A DNA stretch of 64,000 bases from Spirosoma taeanense (GCF_013127955.1 NZ_CP053435.1:372001-436000), one strand, 5' to 3'. Counted from the stretch's first letter, positions 26,506 to 35,469 are shown. Notes: a model not told the origin generated them from the sequence alone. Translations and numbers: made by a program.

Positions 26506-27308
26506 AGCTGACCCAGTTTGAGGTTCGCCGATACGTCCTGCTGCGTCAACTGATAGAGTGTATCCAGGAAATTTAGTTGTAGACTACCGGGACCAAGTGA
26601 ACGTTGCGCAGCCAGTTCGCCCGTAATACCCATAACCGCCATGCTATGTACAGCCGCCTGGAAATAATTGGTGTTCACCGCGGCAAAGGCAGCCGTCAAC
26701 GCCGTAGCGGTACAGCCCATGCCCGTTACTTTAGTCATCATGGCATGACCATTCCCTATGGTAGCTACCTGATCGGCTCCAACAATATAGTCCTCTGCCC
26801 CGCTAACGACCACTATGCTGCCGAAATCTGCGTTGAGTTGCCGGGCGCTGTCGAGTGCCGCTGAGGAGCCATGGACGCTGTCAACGCCTTTCGTTTGCGC
26901 ATTCAATCCGGCCAGCGCCATAATTTCCGACGCATTGCCCCGAATGATAGTCGGAGCGGCCAAAGCCATTAACTCCCGACTCACTTCGTTTCGGTACTTA
27001 GTGGCACCAACGCCAACGGGATCGAACACAACAGGCTTGCCCAGTTCATGGGCTTTACGCATGGCTCGTTTCATGCCTGCTACAAAGTTCTGATCGAGCG
27101 TGCCGATGTTAATAACCAGCGCACTGGCAATGGCAATGAAGTCGTCAACTTCTTCTTCGGCATGTACCATAGCAGGTGAAGCACCCAGAGCTAGCAGGGC
27201 ATTCGCCGTGTTGTTCATGACAACGAAGTTGGTGATGCTTTGAACAAGAGGAGACTGGAGACGAATCTGCTCAATGTCGTTCCAGATGGATTGGGGTGTT
27301 GCGGTCAT
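26502..27308 (-). CDS. thiM: Hydroxyethylthiazole kinase
   Basis: A 268-residue ribokinase-like enzyme that phosphorylates the thiazole alcohol for thiamine salvage. Landmarks are SPLVQSITNFVVMNNTANALLALGASPAM, the PVVFDPVGVGATKYR segment, IIRGNASEIMALAG and the catalytic TKVTGMGCTATALTAAFAAV. It is the first gene of the thi operon and overlaps thiE by four bases. A TPP riboswitch lies in its leader. With tenA present and no thiC or thiG in view, the cluster looks geared to salvage. Confidence 0.96.
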   Translation of the reverse strand: MTATPQSIWNDIEQIRLQSPLVQSITNFVVMNNTANALLALGASPAMVHAEEEVDDFIAIASALVINIGTLDQNFVAGMKRAMRKAHELGKPVVFDPVGVGATKYRNEVSRELMALAAPTIIRGNASEIMALAGLNAQTKGVDSVHGSSAALDSARQLNADFGSIVVVSGAEDYIVGADQVATIGNGHAMMTKVTGMGCTATALTAAFAAVNTNYFQAAVHSMAVMGITGELAAQRSLGPGSLQLNFLDTLYQLTQQDVSANLKLGQL

Positions 27309-27382
27309 AACAGGTTGCGTTAAGGAAATACGACAACCTCAGGGGAGAAAAGACCGCAATCTGGCAAGCCAGTAAAGCGAGG

Positions 27383-27472
27383 CTAACTTTTCCCTACGGC
27401 AGTATGAACTGCATCAGGTGATAAGGGTATTCTCTCAGTCAGCCCGACACGCGAACTGACACCCCTAAAGTT
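27383..27472 (-). ncRNA. TPP riboswitch (THI element) in the thi operon leader
   Basis: Read on the minus strand, the conserved blocks are in order: TTTAGGGGTGTC, then GGCTGACTGAGAGAATACCC, a CACCTGATGCAGTTCATACTGC segment in two parts, and CGTAGGGAAA. These are the hallmark CTGAGA and ACCTGA...GTAGGGA elements of the thiamine pyrophosphate aptamer. It lies about 75 bases before thiM. A downstream stretch CTTTTCTCCCC (complement of 27342-27352) is nearly complementary to GGGAAAAG of the aptamer 3' strand (complement of 27387-27394) and could form the expression platform. Confidence 0.95.
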
Positions 27473-27478
27473 GTACGC

Positions 27479-27511
27479 CAAAGGTAACGGAATTTTTGTC
27501 AACTGGCCAAC
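27479..27511 (-). promoter_or_regulatory. Promoter of the thi operon
   Basis: Minus strand: GTTG (27511-27508), 21-base spacer, then TACCTTTG (27486-27479), a perfect -7 box. The predicted start near 27472 coincides with the 5' end of the riboswitch. Confidence 0.65.
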
Positions 27512-27544
27512 TAGATTAAACACTGTCGGAATTGGCCAGCTAGA
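27501..27544. repeat. Pair of direct repeats over the thi promoter
   Basis: AACTGGCCAACTAGA (27501-27515) and AATTGGCCAGCTAGA (27530-27544) differ at two positions and start 29 bases apart. Each contains the palindrome TGGCCA. The first overlaps the -33 box. The remaining sequence to the gltX stop at 27734 shows no gene or other element. Confidence 0.55.
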
Positions 27545-27733
27545 CGTATTAATCAGTATGCCCTTAGACTATTTGTTATCCAACTCTTTTCATCCAACAA
27601 ATGCAGGTACGAAAAGTATGTGCGTATTAATTCGGTTGAGGAGAATAATACCGTTTAATAAATCAGGAGATAACTTTCTAATGCTGCTCTACTGCTTGAA
27701 CACAAGTGTAATACGGCACTAGAATATAGAAAA

Positions 27734-29272
27734 CTATGCGTTCACTCTTAACGTTGCCAGCGCCGTTTCGAGCCGTTGAATTGTTTCGGCTTTGCCGATG
27801 ATTTCCATCGTTAGCATGAGGTCTGGTCCGGCCCCTGATCCAGTAAGGGCTAGGCGCATAGCCTGCATGATTTTTCCCTGCTTGATACCCGCCTGCTGCA
27901 TGGCATCAGATAGTGCGTGCTTGATTGAATCGGCGACGAACTCGCCTTCATACCCTTGTAGGGCGTCATGGAAGGCTGTTACGGCGCGTACGGCATCGTC
28001 GTTCCATTTCGCAGCCATTACGGCCTCATCGTAGGTAGCAGGTGCGTGGAAAATAGTGCCTGCTTCGTCGAAAATCTCGCGGGCAAAATTGACCCGGCCT
28101 TTCAGCAAGGCGACAATCTTCTCAGCCTTGTCAATCGGACACGTAAAGCCAGCGGCTTCGGCTTGTTGCTGCACCGTCGGGGCTAGTTCGGCATCGGGCC
28201 GCAGACGAATGTACTGGTGGTTGAACCACTGCGCTTTCTGAATATCGAACCGGGCTCCGGCTTTGTGAACCTGCGCAATGTCGAAGGTGGCAACCAACTC
28301 ATCCATCGTGAACAGTTCCTGCTCGGTGCCGGGGTTCCAGCCAAGAAGCGCCAGGAAGTTAACGGTGGCTTCGGGCAAATAACCATCTTCCCGGAAACCA
28401 CGTGCTACCTGACCCGTAACCGGGTCTGTCCATTGCAGTGGGAAGATCGGGAAACCACCTAGGTCTGCGTCACGCTTGCTCAGCTTACCGTTTCCTTCCG
28501 GTTTCAACAGCAGAGGCAGGTGCGCAAACTGCGGCATGGTGTCCTCCCAGCCCAGATACCGATACAACAGTACGTGCAGCGGAGCCGAGGGCAACCACTC
28601 TTCGCCCCGAATCACGTGCGTAATGCCCATCAGGTGATCGTCCACGATGTTGGCCAGGTGATAGGTTGGGAGTCCGTCTGACTTCAACAGCACCTTGTCG
28701 TCAATGGCCGACGAATGCACATTCACCCAGCCACGAATGAGGTCGTTTAGACGGACTTCTTCTTTACGTGGTGTTTTCAGCCTGATCACGTACGGCTCGC
28801 CCGAGTCCATCCGAGACTTCACCTCATCGGGATTCATGGTCAGCGAGTTGCGCATCTGCATCCGCGTGATGGCGTTGTACTGAGCAGCTGGTGCATTGGC
28901 TTCTTCGAGCCGTTTGCGCATGGCGTCCAGCTCTTCGGCCGTGTCGAAGGCGTAATAGGCTTTGCCCTCATCGACCAGGCGCTGCGCTTCTTTCTGGTAA
29001 ATCTCCCGGCGTTCCGACTGGCGGTAGGGAGCATGCGGACCACCTACGCCCTGCCCTTCGTCAATTTCAATACCAACCCAGTGCAGAGCGTCCAGGATGT
29101 ATTCTTCAGCGCCCGGTACAAACCGATTCTGGTCGGTATCCTCGATTCGAAGGAGCATTTTGCCGCCCATTTTGCGGGCAAATAAGTAATTATATAAAGC
29201 GGTACGTACGCCACCAATATGCAGCGGACCAGTCGGACTGGGCGCAAACCGTACGCGAACAGGATTTGACAT
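27734..29272 (-). CDS. gltX: Glutamate--tRNA ligase
   Basis: A 512-residue class I aminoacyl-tRNA synthetase that charges tRNA-Glu. The HIGH-type motif appears in RFAPSPTGPLHIGGVRTALY and the KMSKS-type motif as GKLSKRDAD. The anticodon-binding C-terminal domain follows to the end. Length is normal. ridA lies upstream in the same direction, and the 113-base gap is almost filled by an octamer palindrome. Confidence 0.97.
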   Translation of the reverse strand: MSNPVRVRFAPSPTGPLHIGGVRTALYNYLFARKMGGKMLLRIEDTDQNRFVPGAEEYILDALHWVGIEIDEGQGVGGPHAPYRQSERREIYQKEAQRLVDEGKAYYAFDTAEELDAMRKRLEEANAPAAQYNAITRMQMRNSLTMNPDEVKSRMDSGEPYVIRLKTPRKEEVRLNDLIRGWVNVHSSAIDDKVLLKSDGLPTYHLANIVDDHLMGITHVIRGEEWLPSAPLHVLLYRYLGWEDTMPQFAHLPLLLKPEGNGKLSKRDADLGGFPIFPLQWTDPVTGQVARGFREDGYLPEATVNFLALLGWNPGTEQELFTMDELVATFDIAQVHKAGARFDIQKAQWFNHQYIRLRPDAELAPTVQQQAEAAGFTCPIDKAEKIVALLKGRVNFAREIFDEAGTIFHAPATYDEAVMAAKWNDDAVRAVTAFHDALQGYEGEFVADSIKHALSDAMQQAGIKQGKIMQAMRLALTGSGAGPDLMLTMEIIGKAETIQRLETALATLRVNA

Positions 29273-29279
29273 AAATTTT

Positions 29280-29388
29280 AAAGAGCGAAAGAGTGAATGA
29301 GTGAAAGAGCGAATCGAACCGTCGAAGCGAAATAAAAGAGTGAGTTATAGCCAAACACTCTTTCGCTCTTTCATTCTTTCACTCTTTA
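29280..29388. repeat. Octamer-built intergenic palindrome (ridA-gltX)
   Basis: Left arm: AAAGAGCG AAAGAGTG AATGAGTG AAAGAGCG at 29280-29311. Right arm: CACTCTTT CGCTCTTT CATTCTTT CACTCTTT at 29356-29387. The arms are inverted complements with a few mismatches, mostly Y/Y or R/R changes. One further inverted octamer unit occurs between them. The right arm ends at the ridA TAA stop and the left arm lies eight bases from the gltX ATG. The same octamer family recurs at 44138-44219. Confidence 0.8.
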
Positions 29389-29754
29389 TTGAACAGCTAT
29401 GACTGAAATTTCGACGTTAACGTCTTTGGGTAGGCGCGCGACTTCTACGGTTTCGCGGGCGGGGGGCTCAGCGGTAAAAAATCGACCGTAGACCTCGTTG
29501 ATGGCCGCGAAGTTGTTCATGTCTTTGACAAAAATGCTGCTTTTAACAATGTTTGAGTAGTCTAACCCGGCAGCTTCCAGGATGGCCCCAATGTTTTCCA
29601 TCACCTTTTGGGTTTCGGCCTGAATGTCGCCCTGCGGAGCGAGCTCAATAGCTACTTGCCCGGAGACAAAAAGCATCCCGTTAATTTTAACGGCCTGGCT
29701 GTATGGCCCAATCGGCGCAGGGGCCTGCTCGGTATAAACAATTTGCTTGCTCAT
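29386..29754 (-). CDS. RidA family enamine/imine deaminase
   Basis: A 122-residue RidA/YjgF protein of the normal length. Family cues are PIGPYSQAVKINGMLFVSGQ, the KSSIFVKDMNNFAAINEVY segment, and ARETVEVARLPKD, whose Arg is the catalytic arginine of active deaminases. It hydrolyses reactive enamines and imines released by PLP enzymes in the cytoplasm. Its stop codon is the first base triplet of the downstream palindrome. A TAACTTTG box lies on the minus strand at 29861-29854, about 100 bases upstream. Confidence 0.93.
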   Translation of the reverse strand: MSKQIVYTEQAPAPIGPYSQAVKINGMLFVSGQVAIELAPQGDIQAETQKVMENIGAILEAAGLDYSNIVKSSIFVKDMNNFAAINEVYGRFFTAEPPARETVEVARLPKDVNVEISVIAVQ

Positions 29755-29876
29755 GTTTTATAATAGGGATTGACAACGGGCTTATGACCGGGCATTGCCA
29801 TTACTGACGTATAGCCACTCATGGCTGGTCTTCAGAAAGCCGTTATTTTTTCGCAAAGTTACCACCAAACCACCGT

Positions 29877-30476
29877 ATGGCTGACAAGCACCTGATCATC
29901 TTCGTTAAAAACCCAGTGCCCGGCACGGTCAAAACTCGCATTGCCCGCCGGGTGGGTAATGAGCAGGCTGTGCAAATTTACCGACACTTATTGCAGCATA
30001 CCCAGCAGATTACGCAGGTGCTGCCGTATCATCGGGTCGTGTATTACGGTGACATTGTAAACGATAACGACGGCTGGAATGGCTATGACAAGCGCCTTCA
30101 GGGGGGCGCGGATTTAGGGCAACGGATGCGCAACGCCTTTCAGGAGCAATTCGCGGGTGAAGGCGATGGAACAACCCCAGGCCAGGTTGTTATCATCGGC
30201 AGCGATTGCCTGGCCATCACCGCCTATCATATTCACCAGGCGTTCAAGGCTCTTGATACGGCTGATGTCGTGATTGGACCAGCTACCGATGGGGGCTATT
30301 ACCTGTTGGGCATGCGGCAGTTTTATCCGTTTCTGTTTGAGGATATGCCCTGGAGTCAGCCCGAACTTCGTCGGCTTACCGAACTGGCTATGCTGCAAAA
30401 TGGCCTTACGTTCGAGCGGCTGGAGGAACTGACCGATATTGACGAGTGGGAAGATTATCAGAAAGCTATACAATGA
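29877..30476 (+). CDS. TIGR04282/DUF2064 glycosyltransferase-like protein
   Basis: A 199-residue GT-A-fold protein. The nucleotide-binding start is HLIIFVKNPVPGTVKTRIAR, and the metal motif region is VVIIGSDCLAITAYHI. The segment VIGPATDGGYYLLGMRQF is diagnostic of the family. Members include an enzyme linked to arsenosugar synthesis, but most are uncharacterised and no arsenic genes are near. Its TGA overlaps the ATG of the next gene (ATGA), so the two are translated together. Confidence 0.9.
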   Translation: MADKHLIIFVKNPVPGTVKTRIARRVGNEQAVQIYRHLLQHTQQITQVLPYHRVVYYGDIVNDNDGWNGYDKRLQGGADLGQRMRNAFQEQFAGEGDGTTPGQVVIIGSDCLAITAYHIHQAFKALDTADVVIGPATDGGYYLLGMRQFYPFLFEDMPWSQPELRRLTELAMLQNGLTFERLEELTDIDEWEDYQKAIQ

Positions 30477-31615
30477 CAACTTGGAAAGACTTTATTGTGA
30501 ATGCGTCGGCCGGAGCCGAAGCACACTTTGACCGACTAAAAAACAAGCTCTTTGGGCGGCTGGATAAACATAAACCCTATAAAATCGTCTATTATCGGGG
30601 ATTTGGTAGCCCGACGGCGGTATGGCTAAAGGGGCGCGTACTGCGCGAACGGGATCTGAGTACGCCTTCCGATAATGACACCTTCTGGCAAAATCTGCTG
30701 GCGACTTACCAGCGGTTTGATAGTGATGAAGTACCCGGCGTTACGGTACGGGTGGAAGCGTTTGGGTTGGCCTATACCGCCCTGACTGACGAGGAAGGTT
30801 ATTTCGAAGTGACGATTAATCCGCCGAATGACCTGCCGCCCGGTCGGGCGTGGTTTCCGGTTCGGTATTCGCTCGATGGAGTCGTGCAGCCGACGGGCGA
30901 ATCCGTCGTTAAAGATGGACACCTGATGATTTCGCCCCCATACAGCCAGTTTGGGACTATCTCCGACATTGACGATACGGTACTGGTGACGGGCGCAACG
31001 AATCTCCTCCAGACCGCCCGGTTGACGTTTCTGGGGAATGCTTACACGCGCCTGCCTTTCGGTGGGGTAGCGGCTTTCTACCGGGCGTTGCAGAGCGGTC
31101 CGGTCACGACCCTGTTTAACCCGATTTATTTTGTATCGAGCAGCCCGTGGAATCTCTACGATCTGCTGGTGGATTTCTTCCGGATTCAGGGTATTCCCAA
31201 GGGGCCAATTCTATTGCGTGATCTGGGCTTCGACCCGGCCTTGCTGTCTTCAGCGAGTCATCACACGCACAAGCTGGCGATGATACGTAAAGTTCTCGAT
31301 GTGAATCCGCAACTGCCGTTTGTACTAATCGGCGACAGCGGCCAGCAGGACCCTGAAATCTACGCGCAGGTCGTTCGCGAAAATCCGGGACGTATTCAGG
31401 CGATCTATATCCGGGACGTATCGGTCGAGGACCGGCGCGACGAAGCCGTTCGGGAACTGATTCAGGCAACGAATGCCGATAATGTGCCGATGCTGCTTGT
31501 TTCCGATACCGTTGCTGCGGCCGAACACGCGGCTTCGCTGGGGCTGATCGATCCCGATACTATCCCGGAGATTCGGGCCGACCGCCGGGCCGATGAAGAA
31601 GGTGGCGTGCAATAA
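30473..31615 (+). CDS. App1-type (DUF2183) HAD-like phosphatase
   Basis: A roughly 380-residue protein of the App1/DUF2183 group, related to yeast phosphatidate phosphatase App1. The HAD-like catalytic motif is DIDDTVLVT near residue 165; later FVSSSPWNLYDLLVDFF and LIGDSGQQDPEIYAQVV supply motifs II and IV. The first 150 residues form an Ig-like accessory domain. It is probably cytoplasmic. The substrate is unproved in bacteria. A longer frame opens at 30446, but the ATG at 30473 overlaps the upstream stop and is preferred. Confidence 0.88.
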   Translation: MTTWKDFIVNASAGAEAHFDRLKNKLFGRLDKHKPYKIVYYRGFGSPTAVWLKGRVLRERDLSTPSDNDTFWQNLLATYQRFDSDEVPGVTVRVEAFGLAYTALTDEEGYFEVTINPPNDLPPGRAWFPVRYSLDGVVQPTGESVVKDGHLMISPPYSQFGTISDIDDTVLVTGATNLLQTARLTFLGNAYTRLPFGGVAAFYRALQSGPVTTLFNPIYFVSSSPWNLYDLLVDFFRIQGIPKGPILLRDLGFDPALLSSASHHTHKLAMIRKVLDVNPQLPFVLIGDSGQQDPEIYAQVVRENPGRIQAIYIRDVSVEDRRDEAVRELIQATNADNVPMLLVSDTVAAAEHAASLGLIDPDTIPEIRADRRADEEGGVQ

Positions 31616-31642
31616 CGCCGGCGTCGCTGGAACAGGAAGTAA

Positions 31643-32536
31643 TCAGTTCTCTTCCGGAACGCCCATAGGCTGAAAAGGGAGTGTTACTTCAAAGGTAGTG
31701 CCGCGTCCTTCTTCACTCACTACCGTAATGCGTCCATTAAGCAGCCGGACCAGCTCATTGGCCAGCGATAAGCCGATACCGGTGCCGGTATGAGGTCGCG
31801 TTGAGGAACCGTCAACCTGGTAAAAGCGCTCGAAGATGTTGGGCAACTTAGCGGGCGGAATACCAACCCCCGTATCGGTTACTGTAAGCCGAATCCCTTC
31901 CGTTTGCTCCTGTAGGTCAACGGTAATCTGCCCGCCGGGCCTGGTAAATTTAAGGGCGTTTGTAATCAGGTTATACGTAATTTTTCCAGTGCTCTCCGCG
32001 TCGAAGATATACTGATTCTTCAGGCATCCCTGATAGGCAAGGTGCAGCCCGCGCTGTTCAGCCGCTGCCTGAAAGCTCTGCACCGTCTGGCTAATAAATT
32101 CGCTCAGGTTTCCTTCCGTCAGGTGAACAGTCAGGCTACCGGTCTTGATCTTCGACAGGTCGAGGAGCTGATTGACAAGTCGCAGCAGGTGGTGCGCGTT
32201 TCGATAGATGGACGTTAACCGTTTACGCTGATGTTCATCCGCTGCTTCGGCCAGCAACTGTTCAGTCGGCGTCAGGATAAGCGTCAGCGGAGTGCGAAAC
32301 TCGTGAGTGAGGTTCGTCAGGAACCGGTTCTGGATGTCGTTAATCTCCTGCTGGTGCGCAGCTTCCTGCCGGCGAAAAGCGAGTTCCATCTGCTGCTGAC
32401 GGCGCTTGATCCGGGCGAAACTCCAGGCAACTGCACCCATGAGCAGCACGACACCGATCGTCAGGCTCCACGCCAATGAGTCGATTTCAGGAAACGCACC
32501 GCCCGGATCGGGCGCGAACAAGCGGTCAGCCAACAT
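31643..32536 (-). CDS. Short membrane histidine kinase without a sensor domain
   Basis: A 297-residue kinase: a short extracytoplasmic N-terminus, one membrane helix (LTIGVVLLMGAVAWSF), a coiled segment, HisKA with LTHEFRTPLTLILTP, and a HATPase domain with ALKFTRPGG, TDTGVGIPP and GTGIGLSL boxes. It resembles the kinase core of the large hybrid two-component sensors of this phylum but lacks their periplasmic sensor and regulator parts. No response regulator is adjacent. Upstream sequence shows no remnant of a longer gene, so I treat it as a stand-alone kinase. Confidence 0.88.
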   Translation of the reverse strand: MLADRLFAPDPGGAFPEIDSLAWSLTIGVVLLMGAVAWSFARIKRRQQQMELAFRRQEAAHQQEINDIQNRFLTNLTHEFRTPLTLILTPTEQLLAEAADEHQRKRLTSIYRNAHHLLRLVNQLLDLSKIKTGSLTVHLTEGNLSEFISQTVQSFQAAAEQRGLHLAYQGCLKNQYIFDAESTGKITYNLITNALKFTRPGGQITVDLQEQTEGIRLTVTDTGVGIPPAKLPNIFERFYQVDGSSTRPHTGTGIGLSLANELVRLLNGRITVVSEEGRGTTFEVTLPFQPMGVPEEN

Positions 32537-32689
32537 ACAAAAGCCAAAAACTAGCTACGGTAATGATTGCCGCAAATTATAGGATCGAATTCGTCTTGAA
32601 CTGCTTATTTATCAGGTGGTTATGTGTATAGTTTGAAGGTGTGGATACTAAAGGCTATTAAACGAAAGCTATTTGTAAGCAATCTGGCT

Positions 32690-32740
32690 TAAGCGTAAAG
32701 CTGAAGTCGTAAACGGTTACGTTATCGGGATTTACGCTTA
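32690..32740. repeat. Inverted repeat after the Tat TIM-barrel gene
   Basis: Perfect ten-base arms TAAGCGTAAA (32690-32699) and TTTACGCTTA (32731-32740). A smaller palindrome, GTAAACGGTTAC, sits in the loop. It lies five bases beyond the stop at 32746 and could form a terminator-like hairpin, though no T run follows. Confidence 0.45.
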
Positions 32741-32745
32741 CTGTT

Positions 32746-33708
32746 TTACACGCCTGCTACCATCGTTTTCATTTTAGAAAATGCCGTTTTTGCGACTGTC
32801 GCGGCATCCTGGGCGTAGTAGTTTTTATTGAATACTTCGAGCGAGAGCACGATCGATTTGCCCGGCGCTTTTATCAGCTTCAACGTCTCCCGAATCGGCG
32901 CAACACCTTCGCCCGGAAATACCCGGTCGGCGTCAGTGATGGTTTCGCGGGGCAGGTTTGCCGGGTAGTCATTTACGTGGAAAACCTCAATGGCGGGCTT
33001 CCCAACCAGCGGCAGACTGGCAGCACTGGAGCCTCCTTTGTAGAGGTGGTAAATATCCAGCAGAAGCCGGGCTGATGGATGCCCACTCTCAACGGCTACA
33101 AACATGACGTCGCTCAGGCGGTTCAGGTTTTTAGAAAAACCCCACAGTTCCAGTTGGGGAACCACGCCGGTCTGATCGCTCAGTTCGAGGGCTGCCCGGT
33201 AACGCTCCGCCACGTTGTGCAGATCAATGATCGGGTCCTTGGGTGTCTGAGCACCCACGGGTGGAGTGGCAATGCGTCGGCAGTTGATCTGAGCCAGCAT
33301 TTCCATCTCGCGATTCAGCTGGTCCAAGCCTTTGGCCCGCGCGGCTTGGTCGTCGATAATCCAGGGCGCAAAGCCAATGGCGTTTTCTACGCGCAGGCCC
33401 AGATCGGCCAGTAGTTGCCGGGCGCTGGCGGCCGTTCCCCCGTTTTTGAGGTAGTCCTGCAGGGTATCGATCCAGATCTCGACCGAGCGGAATCCGGCTT
33501 TTGAGGCTGTTTCCAGCTCTTTTACAAAACCAAGTTTATGGCCCCGGATGGTGCTCATGTTCAGGCAGAGCGTAAACGGTGCCGGGTCAGCCGCCGAAAC
33601 CGCAGACGGTGTAGTCGCGGAGGCAGGCGAAGATGGGAACAAGGAAGCGCCAACGGAGGCAGTCAGGGCGGCCAGGGTCTGGCGACGATTTAGGTTGAAT
33701 TCAGACAT
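32746..33708 (-). CDS. Tat-exported sugar phosphate isomerase/epimerase-like TIM-barrel protein
   Basis: A 320-residue protein. The N-terminus NLNRRQTLAALTASVGASLF is a twin-arginine-type signal, followed by a Ser/Ala/Pro-rich mature start. The rest is an AP-endonuclease-2-like TIM barrel. Metal-site style residues appear in PQLELWGFS, LLLDIYHLYKGGS and VFHVNDYP, and SLEVFNK is near the end. Substrate unknown; periplasmic. It lies 16 bases downstream of the two-helix periplasmic protein gene and is the last gene of a three-gene unit. Confidence 0.82.
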   Translation of the reverse strand: MSEFNLNRRQTLAALTASVGASLFPSSPASATTPSAVSAADPAPFTLCLNMSTIRGHKLGFVKELETASKAGFRSVEIWIDTLQDYLKNGGTAASARQLLADLGLRVENAIGFAPWIIDDQAARAKGLDQLNREMEMLAQINCRRIATPPVGAQTPKDPIIDLHNVAERYRAALELSDQTGVVPQLELWGFSKNLNRLSDVMFVAVESGHPSARLLLDIYHLYKGGSSAASLPLVGKPAIEVFHVNDYPANLPRETITDADRVFPGEGVAPIRETLKLIKAPGKSIVLSLEVFNKNYYAQDAATVAKTAFSKMKTMVAGV

Positions 33709-33724
33709 GAATCTAATAAATTGA

Positions 33725-35419
33725 CTAAAGCAAGGGTTCGTTTACCTGGGTATCAAATACGCCCGTCAGGACACGCCCGTTCCGTTTGACCTGCACCCAG
33801 ATGCGGTAGTGGCCAGCCCGGGGGAATGCATACGGAAACTGCACCATGTTGTTGATCTTCATCGGATGGGTCATACCCGCGGGCATGGATGCCATCAACA
33901 GGCGGTTTTTGTCAGCTTCGGGCAAGGTTTTAAGCTTCGTTACGTAGGCGTCAATACTGTCGCGGAACCGGCTGGCATCCGGATAACGGAACGTCCGGGA
34001 GGTGTCGGCCAGTCGGCTCACCAACGACCCTTCGGCTGCCATGGAGTAAGTTCCGACCGGATGCAGGTGAATATACACGGAACCATCTGACCGGATAATG
34101 GCCGCGTGACCACTCATACCCAGATACGGTTCGAGCGGAGCCGCTTTACCCTGCGCATCAGCCACGGCAAACTTTAAAGTATACAATTGGCCCGCTTCGA
34201 GTACCTGCTTGGGTTTATCCATCCAGAACATGGTAGCGCCATCAGCAAGCCGCGTGCTGGCACCGGGTTTGCCACAAACCACCATGTCGTTATCCAGATG
34301 CGGCATATTAACGGCGTTGGCCCGGACACCCATCGGCTTAGCCACGAGCCAGCTGTCATCCGGATCCGGCATCGGACGTATAGCGGATGGGGTTCGGGGC
34401 ACGGTGGCGTTCATAGCCGTAAAAGCGGGCATCTCCGGTAATTCTACCGTATCGGTCATCGTTTCGGCAAAGCCACTTCGATACACCACGTCGGCGTAGA
34501 GCAGGTATTTGCCGCCTGGCAACTCGGGCAGAACGGCTTCATAGCGAAGGGTGTCGCGCCGGTCGGGGTGCAGGTGCGCAAAGGCATCCAGCCCCGGCAT
34601 GCGAACCAGAAAGGTATGCATGAGTTTTCCGTGATCGGGCAGGACGTAACTCAGCAGCGGGTGGCGCTGCCGGTTTGCGCCGAAGCCGGTTGTGTCAATC
34701 TGGATGCTGAGCTGCCGATTCGCACCTGAGCCTGCTACGGTAGCCTGAATGGGCGTTGGCCGATACAGCTGTTCATTGCGGTAAATTTCGGCTTCACTGG
34801 TCCACCAGGATCGCCAGCCGACCAGAATCAGAACTACCACGACCAGACCAATGCCCATACCCGCGAGCCGCCGACGGCGAAGCGTCTGGACGGACGTTTG
34901 ACTGGGGGCGAAAATGCCATCGGCATTGCTGGCACCGATGATCGTAACGAGCATGATCACCAACAGTAACCCCATGGCGGCCAGGCCCCAGCCCGTACCC
35001 TCGGGCATATCGCGCAGGGCGGTGGCTACAGCCATGATGGGTACAATTATCTGCTGGTGGCCATCGGGGCCGTCGATGGTCAGCTCAACACTCGACGAGC
35101 CGGAGTCCATCAGCCAAAGATCGCCCTCGAATCGGTTGGCAGCCGTTGCGGTCAGGATATCGCGCGTTGGCGCACCCTTATCGCCCGAGCGAAAATAAAC
35201 AGGGCGGCCACCAATCTGACTGACACGTCCCTGCTCGACAAACACAGTAACAACTGCCGTACCCGGCACCACATCAGGCGGACGAATGCTAATCAGCAGG
35301 GCATATTTTCCGGCCTGTTTCTGCACAATAACGCCCGAGCTACCCACGTGGCCCAGCGAAATAGATGCCATCAGCAGGCAACAGCTTACCAGAAGAAATC
35401 GGTGAATTTGTGTTTGCAT
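33725..35419 (-). CDS. Two-helix periplasmic protein with His-rich beta domains, PmoB-like topology
   Basis: A roughly 564-residue protein. A signal peptide probably cleaves before His24 (SISLG-HVGSSG), leaving an N-terminal His. A YtkA/CopC-like beta domain of about 110 residues follows, then two membrane helices (LAAMGLLLVIMLVTIIGA and GIGLVVVVLILVGW). The C-terminal half holds two similar beta segments: HGKLMHTFLVRMPG to FAHLHPD, and SGHAAIIRSDGSVYIHLHP. These His-x-His-Pro motifs suggest copper or other metal binding. The frame opens at 35548, but the ATG at 35419 gives the signal peptide. The family is uncharacterised to my knowledge. Confidence 0.75.
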   Translation of the reverse strand: MQTQIHRFLLVSCCLLMASISLGHVGSSGVIVQKQAGKYALLISIRPPDVVPGTAVVTVFVEQGRVSQIGGRPVYFRSGDKGAPTRDILTATAANRFEGDLWLMDSGSSSVELTIDGPDGHQQIIVPIMAVATALRDMPEGTGWGLAAMGLLLVIMLVTIIGASNADGIFAPSQTSVQTLRRRRLAGMGIGLVVVVLILVGWRSWWTSEAEIYRNEQLYRPTPIQATVAGSGANRQLSIQIDTTGFGANRQRHPLLSYVLPDHGKLMHTFLVRMPGLDAFAHLHPDRRDTLRYEAVLPELPGGKYLLYADVVYRSGFAETMTDTVELPEMPAFTAMNATVPRTPSAIRPMPDPDDSWLVAKPMGVRANAVNMPHLDNDMVVCGKPGASTRLADGATMFWMDKPKQVLEAGQLYTLKFAVADAQGKAAPLEPYLGMSGHAAIIRSDGSVYIHLHPVGTYSMAAEGSLVSRLADTSRTFRYPDASRFRDSIDAYVTKLKTLPEADKNRLLMASMPAGMTHPMKINNMVQFPYAFPRAGHYRIWVQVKRNGRVLTGVFDTQVNEPLL

Positions 35420-35469
35420 GGTGGTTCTGGGAAAAGAGTCAGCCAATGGTTGAATTGCCCGGACGAACG

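Noticed and set aside
29280..29390. Repeated octamers considered as a CRISPR array
   Set aside because: Units are 8 bases, without spacers, and arranged as an inverted palindrome; no cas genes nearby.
31643..32536. Histidine kinase as a truncated remnant of a hybrid sensor
   Set aside because: It has its own ATG and membrane helix, and no leftover sensor sequence lies upstream; a remnant cannot be fully excluded.
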